From Tubiluchus corallicola (Eukaryota; Priapulida; Priapulimorpha; Priapulimorphida; Tubiluchidae), in NCBI GenBank assembly GCA_030141605.1, contig JAQGDQ010000005.1, positions 1,736,180-1,800,179 on the forward strand: a stretch of 64,000 nucleotides of DNA, given 5' to 3'. Below the pieces are notes generated by a model. That model was not told the origin of the DNA, ran no database searches, and saw nothing but the letters and a program-made list of their open reading frames with translations. Position numbers and translations under genes: made by a program. Shown piece by piece: positions 40,101 through 52,100 of the stretch (its first letter is position 1; each line of letters opens with the position of its first letter).

Positions 40101-43100
40101 GATTTCTGGATTTCATTTTCTTTCTTCAGTTTATTTAGAATTATTTTCAAGAAAAAGTAGATAATGTCCAAAAATTTAATTTTCCAGAGGTTTAAAAATT
40201 CTTTACTTATGTTACCACTTCTTTAATTTTTTAGAACTTGGACATGTTTAGAAAATGCCCTTCGGGAGATTTCAACTATACTGCATTCATTTATAGTTGC
40301 AATCTCCCAAGGGGAATTTTCTAAATAAACAGAACTGTTTATAGGGAGATTTGCGAATATTTTTTTTCTTCAGATTTGTTTGTAATTTACAGTGAGTTTG
40401 AGAAACTTGCAGTTGGGACTTTAGATGTGAGTTGGAATGAATCACCACACAGAACATATCAGACTCTCAGTGCTCAGCTTGCCGAGTGGGACAACTATTC
40501 TATAATGGAAATTGCTTATTTAGCAGAAGCAATGCAGTTTATAGGTAATGCTTTAAAGTTTAAACCTCTTTAGGTAAGTTTGAATTGTCTAAAATATGAT
40601 GTTGAAAACAGCAAAAACTAAAGTCACATTTCTCCTCGCTTGTTAAGACTTGATAAGTGAGACAAACAGAGTTTCTTTGGTCTGGCTGAAAATTGCCACC
40701 TTAAATTGCATTTGTCATTTAATTAGAGCTATTCAAACATTAGAATTTTTACCATCCTGTGCCTAAAAGTTTTGGAGAATGATTGTATTAATAACATCAC
40801 TTTTACAATTAAAATTTCATATTATGTGGCTAATTAAACCATTGTACTTCCATTGAGGGAGATTTGTTGCATTAGACATTTTGAAAGATTGGATGCCGAT
40901 TACCCAGCTACCTAGAAGGTAGATCGAAATCAGAAACAGAAAATTTGGAGGCTTCATACATCCATGAAAAGAATGGATCAGTTTGACCAAATGTATTTAA
41001 AAATACCCCAAGCTTTGCCGCCAAAATAAACAAAAGAGTGCTGTTTTTTCTAAAGAAAACTCATCATTTAATCAAAGATATATAAAGTTGAGGCAGCTGT
41101 GCGATTTGCAGTTTCAGAAAGTAAAAGTAATTTTATATTTTTGCAAAAGTGTTTGGATATTGTCTTCTGACATTTGCAGCCCATCCCTGTTGTCAGTCAT
41201 GGTTGACTAGTATCTATCTGGGTCAAATTGAAGTGAAAATCCTGAAATTTGGCTACATTGGCTTACCCATGTGGTTTAAAGTAAGTGTATTTGCAAAATT
41301 TTTGTTAAAATATTTTTGGTACTCAGAAAGTAACTTAACAAGTAGCCCAATTTATTTAAATAAGTAGGTTTTGCTTTTTGTTGTTCATGATGTTGTTGTT
41401 CTCGTTTGTCAAAGTCTTTTTGATTGACTGCAGGGAAAATTGTTTTTATAGTGCTTTCAGTAATTGTCACTTTTTTCATGATTTCTGTGGTTGCACATTT
41501 GTTTTCACAATTTGTGATGCACTAAATATAATTAAAACCAACTGTTTAATAGTGCTGTCAAGTTGATTTCACACTTTTTGTAATCCAGATTTGGGTGAGT
41601 GCCTTCTGTCTGCTTCCAATGTATGTATGGATTAATTTCAATATAAAAAAGAGCAGTCTGTATTTAAAGAAAAGCACAAAAGTTGCACGAAGTACAGAAA
41701 GCATCTTTAGTGACAGTGGTGAGTGTGATTTTTGTTTTAATGTCATTGATGTTGTAGTATTCTAAATAGATTGTGAAAACAAGATTTAGATTTAGGGATA
41801 TTTGTTCCGTAATACTTTTTCAAAAATGCTATTTCAGATTAAAACGCTTTTTCTATTTATCAGTTAGTGTGTTTTTGGAACAAAATTTATTTGCATGAGT
41901 GACTGAGTTTTCCTTTTTCTTTTGTTTAGTTTAGAAACCCTGCGCAAATGATTTTTCCTTAGGATGCTAGTAGACATTTGTACAGGGCGAAGCATTATTA
42001 AAAAACCTTGATTATCTTAGCCACTATTCTTCCAAATTTTTTCAACGTCATACTGTTTGAATCAGTCTTTGTTTCAACATTCTAACTATATCGCTGTTTA
42101 TGACACAGATGATTTTTATGCTATAGCTGGAATTAGTGGATATAAATCGATCAGGTAAAGTATTGAGAATGTGGCAGCTTCATGTTGGTCAGTTGCTAAA
42201 CCATCAATGTATGTAGAAAATGTTGGGTCGCTTTACAATTGCTTTTAGCTGTATTTTGTTATACATAAGATTATTCTAAGCTCGATGAAACTGATGGAAG
42301 TGAGAAAGAAGATAAAGATGAGATGGATACCGTATCCATGGAAGATTTGCAAAATCTCCAGGAAAAGCCATTGTCATTTTCACAATCGCTGCACCGTACT
42401 CTAGTCATGATTCGTAAAAGTGAAGTTAGCCTTCCCCTGTGGAAGAAGATCTTCATTTTATGGGATGCTCCTGTAACGAAATTTTGGACTGTTCAGGTTT
42501 GTTTTGTTTTCACTTTGAAAATGTGCATTATTGTTAATGATTTTTTTTCTGCTGTGGTATGAAAAAAAATTTAAAATTCCACATAATTATTATAAATTGC
42601 TAGAACTGCAAAGTATTACTGTATTATTAAAGCAATTCAGCAGCTATAACTTAAAAGTATCTACAGTGAAGTAGCTACAAAAAATTAGTCTCAGTGGGTC
42701 ATCATATACTATGCTTGACAATCATGTTCTTTTAAGAAAACATCATAGATTTTTACTGATAAAACATACATATAATTTTTTGTCCATATAATCAAATACG
42801 ATAAAATGTACCACATATTTTAGCAAGTTACATTGCCGGTATTTTTCAGACATTCTACATACTGTACTTAGCTTTATTCAGCTATGCTGTTCTACTACCT
42901 ACTTGTGGAAACTGGAACATTGACGTGGCTGTGTGGTTCTGGACACTTACGATTCTATTGGAGATTGTTCGTCAAACATATCAACAATATCGGGTAGGGG
43001 TGCACCGGATCCACTTTTGCCATTTCTGAATCAGATCCAGATCTGCATGTGCTGGGTCTGGTTCCAGATCCGTATCTACAAATTAATGTAAACAGTATTT

Positions 43101-46100
43101 CATTTGTTTAGCCTTTTGTTCATGTGGTTGCATCACCTGTCAATTTTCAGGGTCATTGAGTAATTTTAGTGAAACCACTGCAAATGTTGATGTACTGTAA
43201 TTTGGAAAACTTGATCCTCACTTGGTTAAATCTAAAAAACCACCAAACTGTGTTCTTACTGGAATGGAAGGATCATCATCATATGCCCACCGTGTCAGTT
43301 TTAGACATTGGGCAGGCAGAATTCAAAATTAGAAGAAATTTGCCCTCAAGACAGGTGAACACAGCAGTAATCCAACAAAAGACTAGACACTGCTGTGCCA
43401 GGGATCCGTTAAAATTACCGGATATCGGGATCCGGATCTTGATTGTACATTCTATTTGTAATTCTTGTGCTTAAACAGAAATACCTCTATCAGGTATTTT
43501 GCTGACTTTATATTTTATATTGTTTGGTTTGAAAATACGTTAGTTGTTCTATGAATATGATTTTTTTATCTTGATTTTGTAGATGTATCGATCACTGCCG
43601 CTTTTTCTGAAATATGTTGAGATTTTCTGCATTATTTGCTTTCTGATAATGTTTGGAGGCTTGCGCATTTTAGGAAACTATTTTGGCTATTATTATCCGT
43701 TTAGTGCTAAGGTAAGTTTTCTAAACTTCATTTCTTGGTATACTTGTGAAAAGTTATTTTATTTTTCATTTTAATTGCTTATGACATGTTTTTTCTGTGT
43801 TGTAAACGTATTCTTCACTTACGTTTGATGGAAATTATATAATACGTAATAGTGCATGTAACATTTATTATTATTATGGATGTTTTTCTCTGATTCTGTG
43901 GAATTTGTATGCATGTGACTTGTGTTCCTTGTTAGGTTCTGTTGTCTTGTATTTTAACAAAAATGCTGTTTAAATTAAGGGTACGCTTTTTTGTTGTTAA
44001 TTTGTTCTGCATTTTCAATTTTTGTTATCGTTAACAGGTTGTCATGTGTCTTGGTCTTCTGTATTTCTACTACCGTATGATTGCCACTTACTTGCCCGCC
44101 AGCCCGACATTAGGACCTATGCTGTTCCGAATTAGAAGAATGGTAAAGGTTTTCTTTGACTACTATAGTAAAAATGTATGAAAACTGTATTTTGTTTTTT
44201 GTGCGGCTGTAAGAGTAGATATGAGCACTGGACTTATGTTATTTTTATGCTATTGTTTTATGCTATTTTGGTCACTTACTGTAAATTATCTTAGGTGCAC
44301 CCATCTTTTAATATTTTGTTTTTCATGCACTATTGGAATCACTTATTTTAGGTAATGGTTGATTTTTTGGATTTCATGCGTATGTTTCTGCTATTTATGG
44401 CTAGCGGAGCAGTTGTCATGCATGCTATGTTATATCCAGATTATCCTGTAAATGTGGAAATGTTCCGTACAATGTTCTACCGAGCTTGGTTTTCCCTCTT
44501 TTTAACACCACCTGCTAGTGAACTTCAAGGTAAAGTGCAAAAAGCTATTTTTTGTCATGCTTGGGCAAATTGTGTTAGACACTTTGGTTGTCAGGGATGC
44601 TGTGAAAATGCTAACCTGAAAAACTTGAATAATTTTCATAATTCTAATCCAGGCATTCAGAAATATGGAAGTGCTGGTTATTTGTTTAAAACTGTCTATG
44701 CATATCAATAGCTAAGTTGTTTAGTCGCTTGGAAATCAGTTTCTATTGGCTCTGAGATTGCTTATATGCACTTAGATTGGTTTGACATTTATATTTGGCT
44801 GAGGTACAACTTGCTACGTCGAGAGATAGGATGTTGCAGTTACCTGCAAACCACCACACTTGTTTCAGCATAGTTTTAGATTTAGTTTGTTCAGAAATAA
44901 ATGAATGCTAAAAAATGACCTCCATGCATAAAATAGCATTTATTTTGGTTAAGTTGCTATTTTTGTATTTAAATGATGTAGTGACAAAGCAGTATATTCT
45001 CACTTGTGTGATTCCCTGAAGTTGTGTCTGTTTCACAGTTTGTTATAAATGCGTGAACTAGTTCCTGATTTCGTGATTTATTTAAACTAGAATGTTTCAT
45101 GTTTGTGAATAGGCAGGGATGATTGCAATAAAACATTTGCATCTGGAGCTGAAAAGTGCAGTGCGGGCATATGTAAGTTATTTTCTGCTTTCGAAGTTCA
45201 CTTTTATAAATTAATTTTCAATGCTGAAAATTAGAAGAACTCATATTTAATGAACAGTATGTGATAACTGAATTTGTTTATGTAAACACAGTTAGGTTTG
45301 ACAAACAATGTATTCTGCTGATATTTAATGGCAAGTCTGTCTCAGCTGATTCCTGACAAACAAATAATATCCTGACCCATGTCACAAGAAAAATTAATTG
45401 GTGGCATTCAAATATTAATGAGTTACCATATACATAAGCATTTTTAGTCATTTTTCATCACTTGTTAATAGACTTTTTATACATATATGTGTGTGAGCAA
45501 TATATATATTTAATGCTATTTTTTCTTATAATTTTCTGTTTTGGTAGTTACTGACTATACGTGTCCACACATTGGAGTTCTCACGTATGCTCTGGTCATT
45601 CTGTATCTAATTATCTGCAAACTTATTCTAGTGACTTTGCTCTATGCGTTCTTTAGGTGTGTTTTATTTCTTATTCTACAAATTTTTGGTGTATAGAGTT
45701 ATTCTACTGTAAAATGTGATATGCACCTTTTTGACATTTTATACTATTTTTGACTAATGACATGTCATTTGTTCTTACAAAAAATTTTCTAATTCCTTTA
45801 TTTTCTGAAATCTGTGTTTCGCAATTTGTTCTTCCAGTTGCCATGAAAATAAAAACGCACAAAGAAATTAGTGAAAATGAAATTTAATAAGTAAAAATGA
45901 ATTTGGAATGAAATATTAGACAAGTAGAGACTTCAGAAATCCTATTTTGCTGCTAATTTTCTCTTTTAAAAATGTCTTTACTAATCTTGTCAAAAGTTCT
46001 AAAATTGTGTACACTTTTAGATTCTCTGAATTTACTTATATTATCATGTTTAACAGTATTAGTGGTTACCTGTAGGTAGCTCATCATAACTAAATTGCTA

Positions 46101-49100
46101 TTATAATCAGTGTTGTATGTATAAAAAACTTAAAACTCCTATTTCATTGTAGTAACACAAATGCAAAAATAGAGCCAATTTCTGACTTGATTTGGAAGTA
46201 TCAGCGCTATCGATTGGTGATCAATTTTTCTACTCGATTGCGGATGCCACCACCACTTAATATTCTCAGTTATCTCATTTCCTTGCTGACGATCATCATC
46301 AACAGGATTTGTTGTGTTTGTTGCAAGAAGAAGAGGAAAATCACCTCGGTAATGATTGGTGTGAACATTTGCATCTGTTTGAAATTGTATTGGTAATTTG
46401 AAATATGTTTATCCTGAATTTGGAAAAAGAAAGATTGTAGGTCTCTTTTGAAAACATCTCCATTGGGGCCAATGAAATCAGTTTGATGCTGATATGCATT
46501 GGCATTGTTATTACATAAACATATGATTACAGTAAACCCTTATTGTATTGGACTAATTAGAGGAAAGAGTAATCCATTATAATTAGTAGTTCCTCATAAC
46601 CATTGACACACACTGTCTCCTTCATGTGGAGCATGTCTTATAGGAAAAAGCAAATACATACGCTCGTTTAGTTTAGTTACTCTAAAATCCAAATGTTCTC
46701 ACAACCACTGTGCAATTCCCTCAGTTTGAATCTGAAATTTGTAACATTAGTTGATAAACTTGTCTTCACTGCATATTTTTTTCTAGAAAGTATTTCTTTA
46801 TACATGAATCACTTTTGCACTAATAGTTCCATGGTTAAATACATTTTAAGGTTGATAGTAGCCTTAGACCCCAGGAATTTCAGTAGTTTTTCATGAGGCG
46901 CACATAGTTCAATGATAAGTGGGTGCGCCGCTGCTGTTTGCTACATTGGGTACAACAACAAATGCAACAAATTTTATAAGTTTTGCAAATATTATGATCC
47001 ACGAGCATATTATTTTCTGCAAGTAAAGTGCGAAGGTAAAATCACTTCTTTTTCGTATGCATACATATATGTTTGGCTGTGTGTATTTGATCATAAGAAC
47101 AAGTGAGGATGTGTGAAGGGGTGCTAGGACTTATTTATAGTTTACTTTCATTCAGTAAAACAATTATTGTAGAAACTTTCCCAGCTAATTATAATAGTGC
47201 TATTTCTCAGTTTACTGCAAAATCAGTGCATGGTAGCTACTAAGTCTAACATCAGTAATTAATTTACGGATAGATATTTAACCTAGTTTCCTAGACTATA
47301 CAGATAAATAAGAATACATGTTAATTAACACATACTATACACATACGAAATGTTCAGATGTAGTGCAGATATAAATAAATATGATAATACTGACTGTACA
47401 GCTGTAGACATAGTCCATTTGTCTGTTATATACCGTTAAAACGAGCTCCCGTAAATGAGGTTTTACAATATTTTAATGATAAATCTGACATTTTCCGTAA
47501 ATTTTTGTCATATTTACTTAGGAACAGGAAATGCTTGTAATGAGAAGAAAGATGAAGAAGCAGGCAAAAAAGTATAGTTACTGGCGCATGTGTGCTCGCA
47601 GTCATTGGTTACAGTTTCGACGTGCTCAGCAAACTCAACCTGCAACCGAACTTCAAGGAACAAGGTAGCATGGATGAAAAGATCATTTATTCTTTTATCC
47701 GTTTTATTATTTTATATATTTGTTTATTATGCCGCTTATTTCTTTATTCATTCATGCATGCATGCACTCATTCATTTACCCACTCACTCATTCATTCATC
47801 TATTCATTAATTAATTCATTCATACATTCAGTTGTTCTTTCATTCATTTGTTCTCTGTATTGATACACATTCATTTTTTTATTTAGTTTAGTTTATTTTG
47901 TTTAGTTTGCTAATTTGTTTGTTTATTCATTAGTTCAGTCGTAATTCATTCTTTCTTTGATTTATTGCATTTCCTTAGTCTTCTTATTCGATTGTTTTTA
48001 ATTTTTTGTTTGCCTTTTTGTCAAAAGATGAAAGGTAGAATGTCATTGAGAGAAACAAAAATATTTGTGAGCATTACATTTAAGACAAACTTTGCTGTTT
48101 AGTGATTCTGTGTTGACTAGTTGACTACAAGTTTGTTTTTGTGTTTGTTTTTTGCCACTAACATTTATATTACTTTCTGATCATTACATTTTGCAGCTTG
48201 TCCTTGTTATCTGAACTTTTGGAATCTCAAAAATATAGCCTACGGCGTGTGAAGGATAGACTGTCTGATATAGAAAAAGCTTTGTTCAATACCCGTGTTT
48301 GTCTGGAAGATGTTCACCACATGCTTGGACAGAAGGGTAGGATTAAAAAATCATTACTTATCTAGACTCTGAAGTGTAAAAGCCTATGAACCGCAACAAC
48401 AACAACATGAATCAGAAAAATTTCTTATTATTTGATGTCTACAAAAGTCATTGCTTGTGAAAACAGCAGTCAATGTAGCCAGTGTTTTTAGCATTATTTA
48501 CACATGGTCAAGAATCGCTCCTGTAAAAACATTAACAGTCTTGTACTTAGCTTTGTTAGTGCAAAAGCGATTTTAATTACAAATCCTGAAATCTTATTCA
48601 ACTGCTGGGATCTTAACTCACATCATCCTGCACTGAACTTGGCATTACAAAGACTGATTTAAGAAATATCTTAACAATTACAAATTGCTGGTTGTGTTCT
48701 GAAGTGCATTTTTGTAAATCAAATCAGTGCTGGTGTTCCCAAACACTCTGTAATAATCTGTATTATATTGCTGAGTACTGGTTTGTTCTGTTTGTATCAC
48801 CGATTTCTCAGTAGTATAGCTAGAGTTAGCCACTTCTCCGATTAAAAATGCAATATAATAACTTTCTTGTGATTTTAGATCTGTAAAATTCATTGCATTG
48901 CAGTTGCAATAACTTGTGCAGATAAAATAGTTGTGAAGAAATAAGTTTTCTTCCTTGCATGCCTTAAACGCACGATCGATCTTCTGAAATCTTCCTCAAA
49001 TGTGAACACAGGAAAGATTAGAACCGTGATTATAAATACACTACACAAATATCTCAAGACATGTATTGCACAGAAATTTTGAAAATAACAAAAAAATATG

Positions 49101-52100
49101 TAAATATGATCATCTTCATTTCGCAGACTTTCAACAGTAGGTGTTACAGATAATCAATGTATTCATGGAAAATTAACTTGCCAGGCATTTTGTTTTTTGT
49201 TAAGAAAAATACACAGACACGTTGAGCAGTTTATCTGCAAATTTGAACAATTTCTAAAACAGTGAAAATACAAACGTCAAAATGCCTGCTACACCAATAG
49301 ATGCACAAATTATACGTCGCTACATCTACAACAATTATGGATGTGCAGATTAAACAACGATATTTACCTACTGTACACACACTATATAAGTTTTGTAATA
49401 CCTTTCTAATGTTCCGACAAAGTCAACTTTTTCAGTGCACTTGATCAAGGTGGTGCCCAGGGTGGATCGCAACCTCTGCCCCCCCCCCCAGCTACACACT
49501 GTGATTACTGGTTTTGCTGCTGCTATTGTTAATTTCCATAGAATATTTGGAGATGTTTATGAGCCCGTTCTTTCCAATTGCACTGTTATTTAGAGAATTA
49601 TTTACCAGAAAATTGCTTCCCAAGAAGAACATCAACAGATACTGTTTATGGCTAGCAATTTAATTATAAAAGTTTTATTTGTCTAGACCCGTATTGAGTT
49701 TCTGCTTTCTAACTGTAAACCTTACCGTGAATACTCACTAACCTTGTCTGAAGTGATCTGCAACAAAAAGAAAACCCGCCATTTAGTTGAACCTGTGATA
49801 AACAGGTAAAAAAACAAGTTTGAAAAAAATACAAAAAATGCCAATGTAATTTATCAGTAGTTTAGGTAATATTTAAAGGAAAAGACATGTCATTTATCAT
49901 GTTGGTTTTTTTCGTCTATCATTACAGATTAGAAAAATATAGCAAAAATTTGCAGTAAAACTCCCTATAAAGCATAATCTTAATTTAAACTACGGTTAAA
50001 ATTTTCAGGCGTGATGATAGCCACATGCACTTGAAAATTATGATGCAATTGGTTGACTTCTGTCTTATTTTCATAAGCACATCACTTAAACTAATTCATA
50101 CTTTTGCAGCTTACCTAAATGTTCCCTCTGATATATCTTAAAATACTCGTTATACTTTGATTGTGCCTTTCTTAAACCTGCTTTTCTTCAAATCAGTTTG
50201 CTAATTACGAAGAATTAACTTCTAACTACTATTGGGGGAAGAATTAACGAGCTCAAGCGTCAGACAATTGTGACTTCAAAGTAATTTTACTAATTATACT
50301 AGGCGCTTATAATACTTTTATTCCGGAATCTTTCTAAGATTTTTCATGAACATTCTAATAAACTTCACTTCCCAGGAGCCTGGCTTTTTTCCTTTGATAC
50401 TTAAGACTGTATTTATTTCTTTATAGTACAACGAAATATTATAATGTTTGTTTTTATTGATGCTTTTATATTAAAATACTAAAGATATAAAATTACAAAG
50501 ATCCGAAAGTTTAACTATAAACATAATGGCTTAAGTATAACTGCCACATTTTGTAAATTATGAATTGTTGTATTACTGCTATTTAAAATAATTCTAAAAA
50601 GTTTGCATACATAAAATATCTTAAAAATAATTTACTTGATATGCATTACTAGCCAGCAAATTATAACTGAAAAAAAATTGACAACGTTATCACATGTGTG
50701 AAATTTTGTGTTTTGTAAATAAATGTTTTAGGGGTGACTTCAGTGTAATTAAGTTAGTCTCTGTTCCAATTTCAAAGAACTCCAGAGCTCTTTGGCTATC
50801 CAATCTGGTTTTTGCACAAGAGAGGCTAAGAAGCTTATATATGTTATTCTGTGCATATAATGGAATATTTGAGCAATGTGAATTATTAATTCATACTGTT
50901 TTTACTGTTTTTTCTGTTCTAGTTTGAACATTTACTGTTTCTTTAGTAAAGTAACATTGTTCATACTATAACTGTTTGCCAAAGTATATTGACTTTGACA
51001 TTGACTGCTTTCAGTTTCATTGTTTCTGATCCTGATGTTAGAAAATGTGTTGCCATGTAGAAGTTATAACTCTCACAAATCCATATCACTTCTTTTCATT
51101 CTATATTGATTTTATTTAATAAAATAATATGGCATAATTTTCCTATTGATTAGGGGCTTTTCTAGATGGTGCAAACTTCTGATGCGTATTGATTTAAATA
51201 TCAATTTGCAGTTTGCTGCTCTGTTCTTTCTTCATCATATGTGAGCACTTTTGCCTGGACTTTGTTGCACAAAAGTTATTCTTTAGCACAGTCGTACTGC
51301 ATTTAAAAGTATGCGATATTCACTTTTTTTTCCTTTACTGGTAAGTGTTTTATAAATAAGGTATTTTTTATTCTTCTTTTTAGTTTTATTGTACTTTTTT
51401 TCTAAAAGAAGTAGTTATAACCTTCTGTATCTTCATGTACAGATTTTATAACAAAATACAAATGTTAGTGTGAATTGATATTCTCTTATAATTCACTTAT
51501 GTTGCCTTAATGAAAGTTTTAGTAGGAGTAAATACAGGATTTACTAAGAAGTGCCTTGAGAGCATTTATTTCCATTTATGTACTAGCGAGCAATGTTGCA
51601 CATTCGTAATCACACGAAATAAATAGTTTAATTATAATATGATATTTTGGAAACAGTATTCCTCTTCCCTGGTTTATACAAAATGAATGAATGTAAAATT
51701 CCAAAACTGAATTTAAAAGACATTTAAGGTAACAAGCACTTAAAAGCAGAAAATGGTCAGTAAGGTGTATGAAAATTTAATTTCATAAATAATCTATTAC
51801 CATTCTTTTATTCTGGTTTTTCTCTGATGGAATTTGTTGTGCCATTAATTAAACATTAAATTTTTATGTTTTGGTATTTTATAGTCCTTCATTTTTTTTA
51901 ATTATTTTCATTGACAGTAAAATGCGTGAGTTTTATTTTTTGCCTTTTCAGATGGTATTGCTTGCAATTGAACCAGCTTCATCACCAGGGGCAAAAACAA
52001 ATTGTGAAGACGATAAAGATTATACTGTTTACCTGGACAGATGTTTTTACCCAGCAGAGGGTGCTGGTAAAAATAAGAAGTGGGACGACTGGATTGCTAA

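Larger units (their letters stand above)
28106..40544 (+). other. TRPM2-like: N-terminal TRPM homology regions (exons 1-14)
   Basis: This block encodes the cytosolic N-terminal part, about residues 1-670. It contains the SLOG-like MHR1/2 fold: [17 protein letters not shown], then [20 protein letters not shown], then HTHFIIVDD, then [19 protein letters not shown] and [17 protein letters not shown]. These correspond to the TRPM blocks LLISVTGG, WIITGG..TGV, HFILVDDG, PIVCVVLEGG and VVVEGSGR.AD. The glycine pair of the VTGG block (here VIST) and the GG of LEGG (here QGD) are lost, so the first ADP-ribose pocket known in MHR1/2 may be altered. MHR3/4 helical repeats follow ([39 protein letters not shown]). 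Confidence 0.8.

Noticed and set aside
47590-47814. Two overlapping + frames after TRPM exon 25
   Set aside because: Open only because the ATTC microsatellite lacks stops; the first part is the exon read out of frame.
49483-49494. Poly-C run in TRPM intron 26
   Set aside because: A simple homopolymer of about 12 bases without context.
51871-51921. Extended start of the lectin-like frame at a TTG codon
   Set aside because: Not an ATG, and the signal peptide is better explained by the 51311-51340 exon spliced to 51952.
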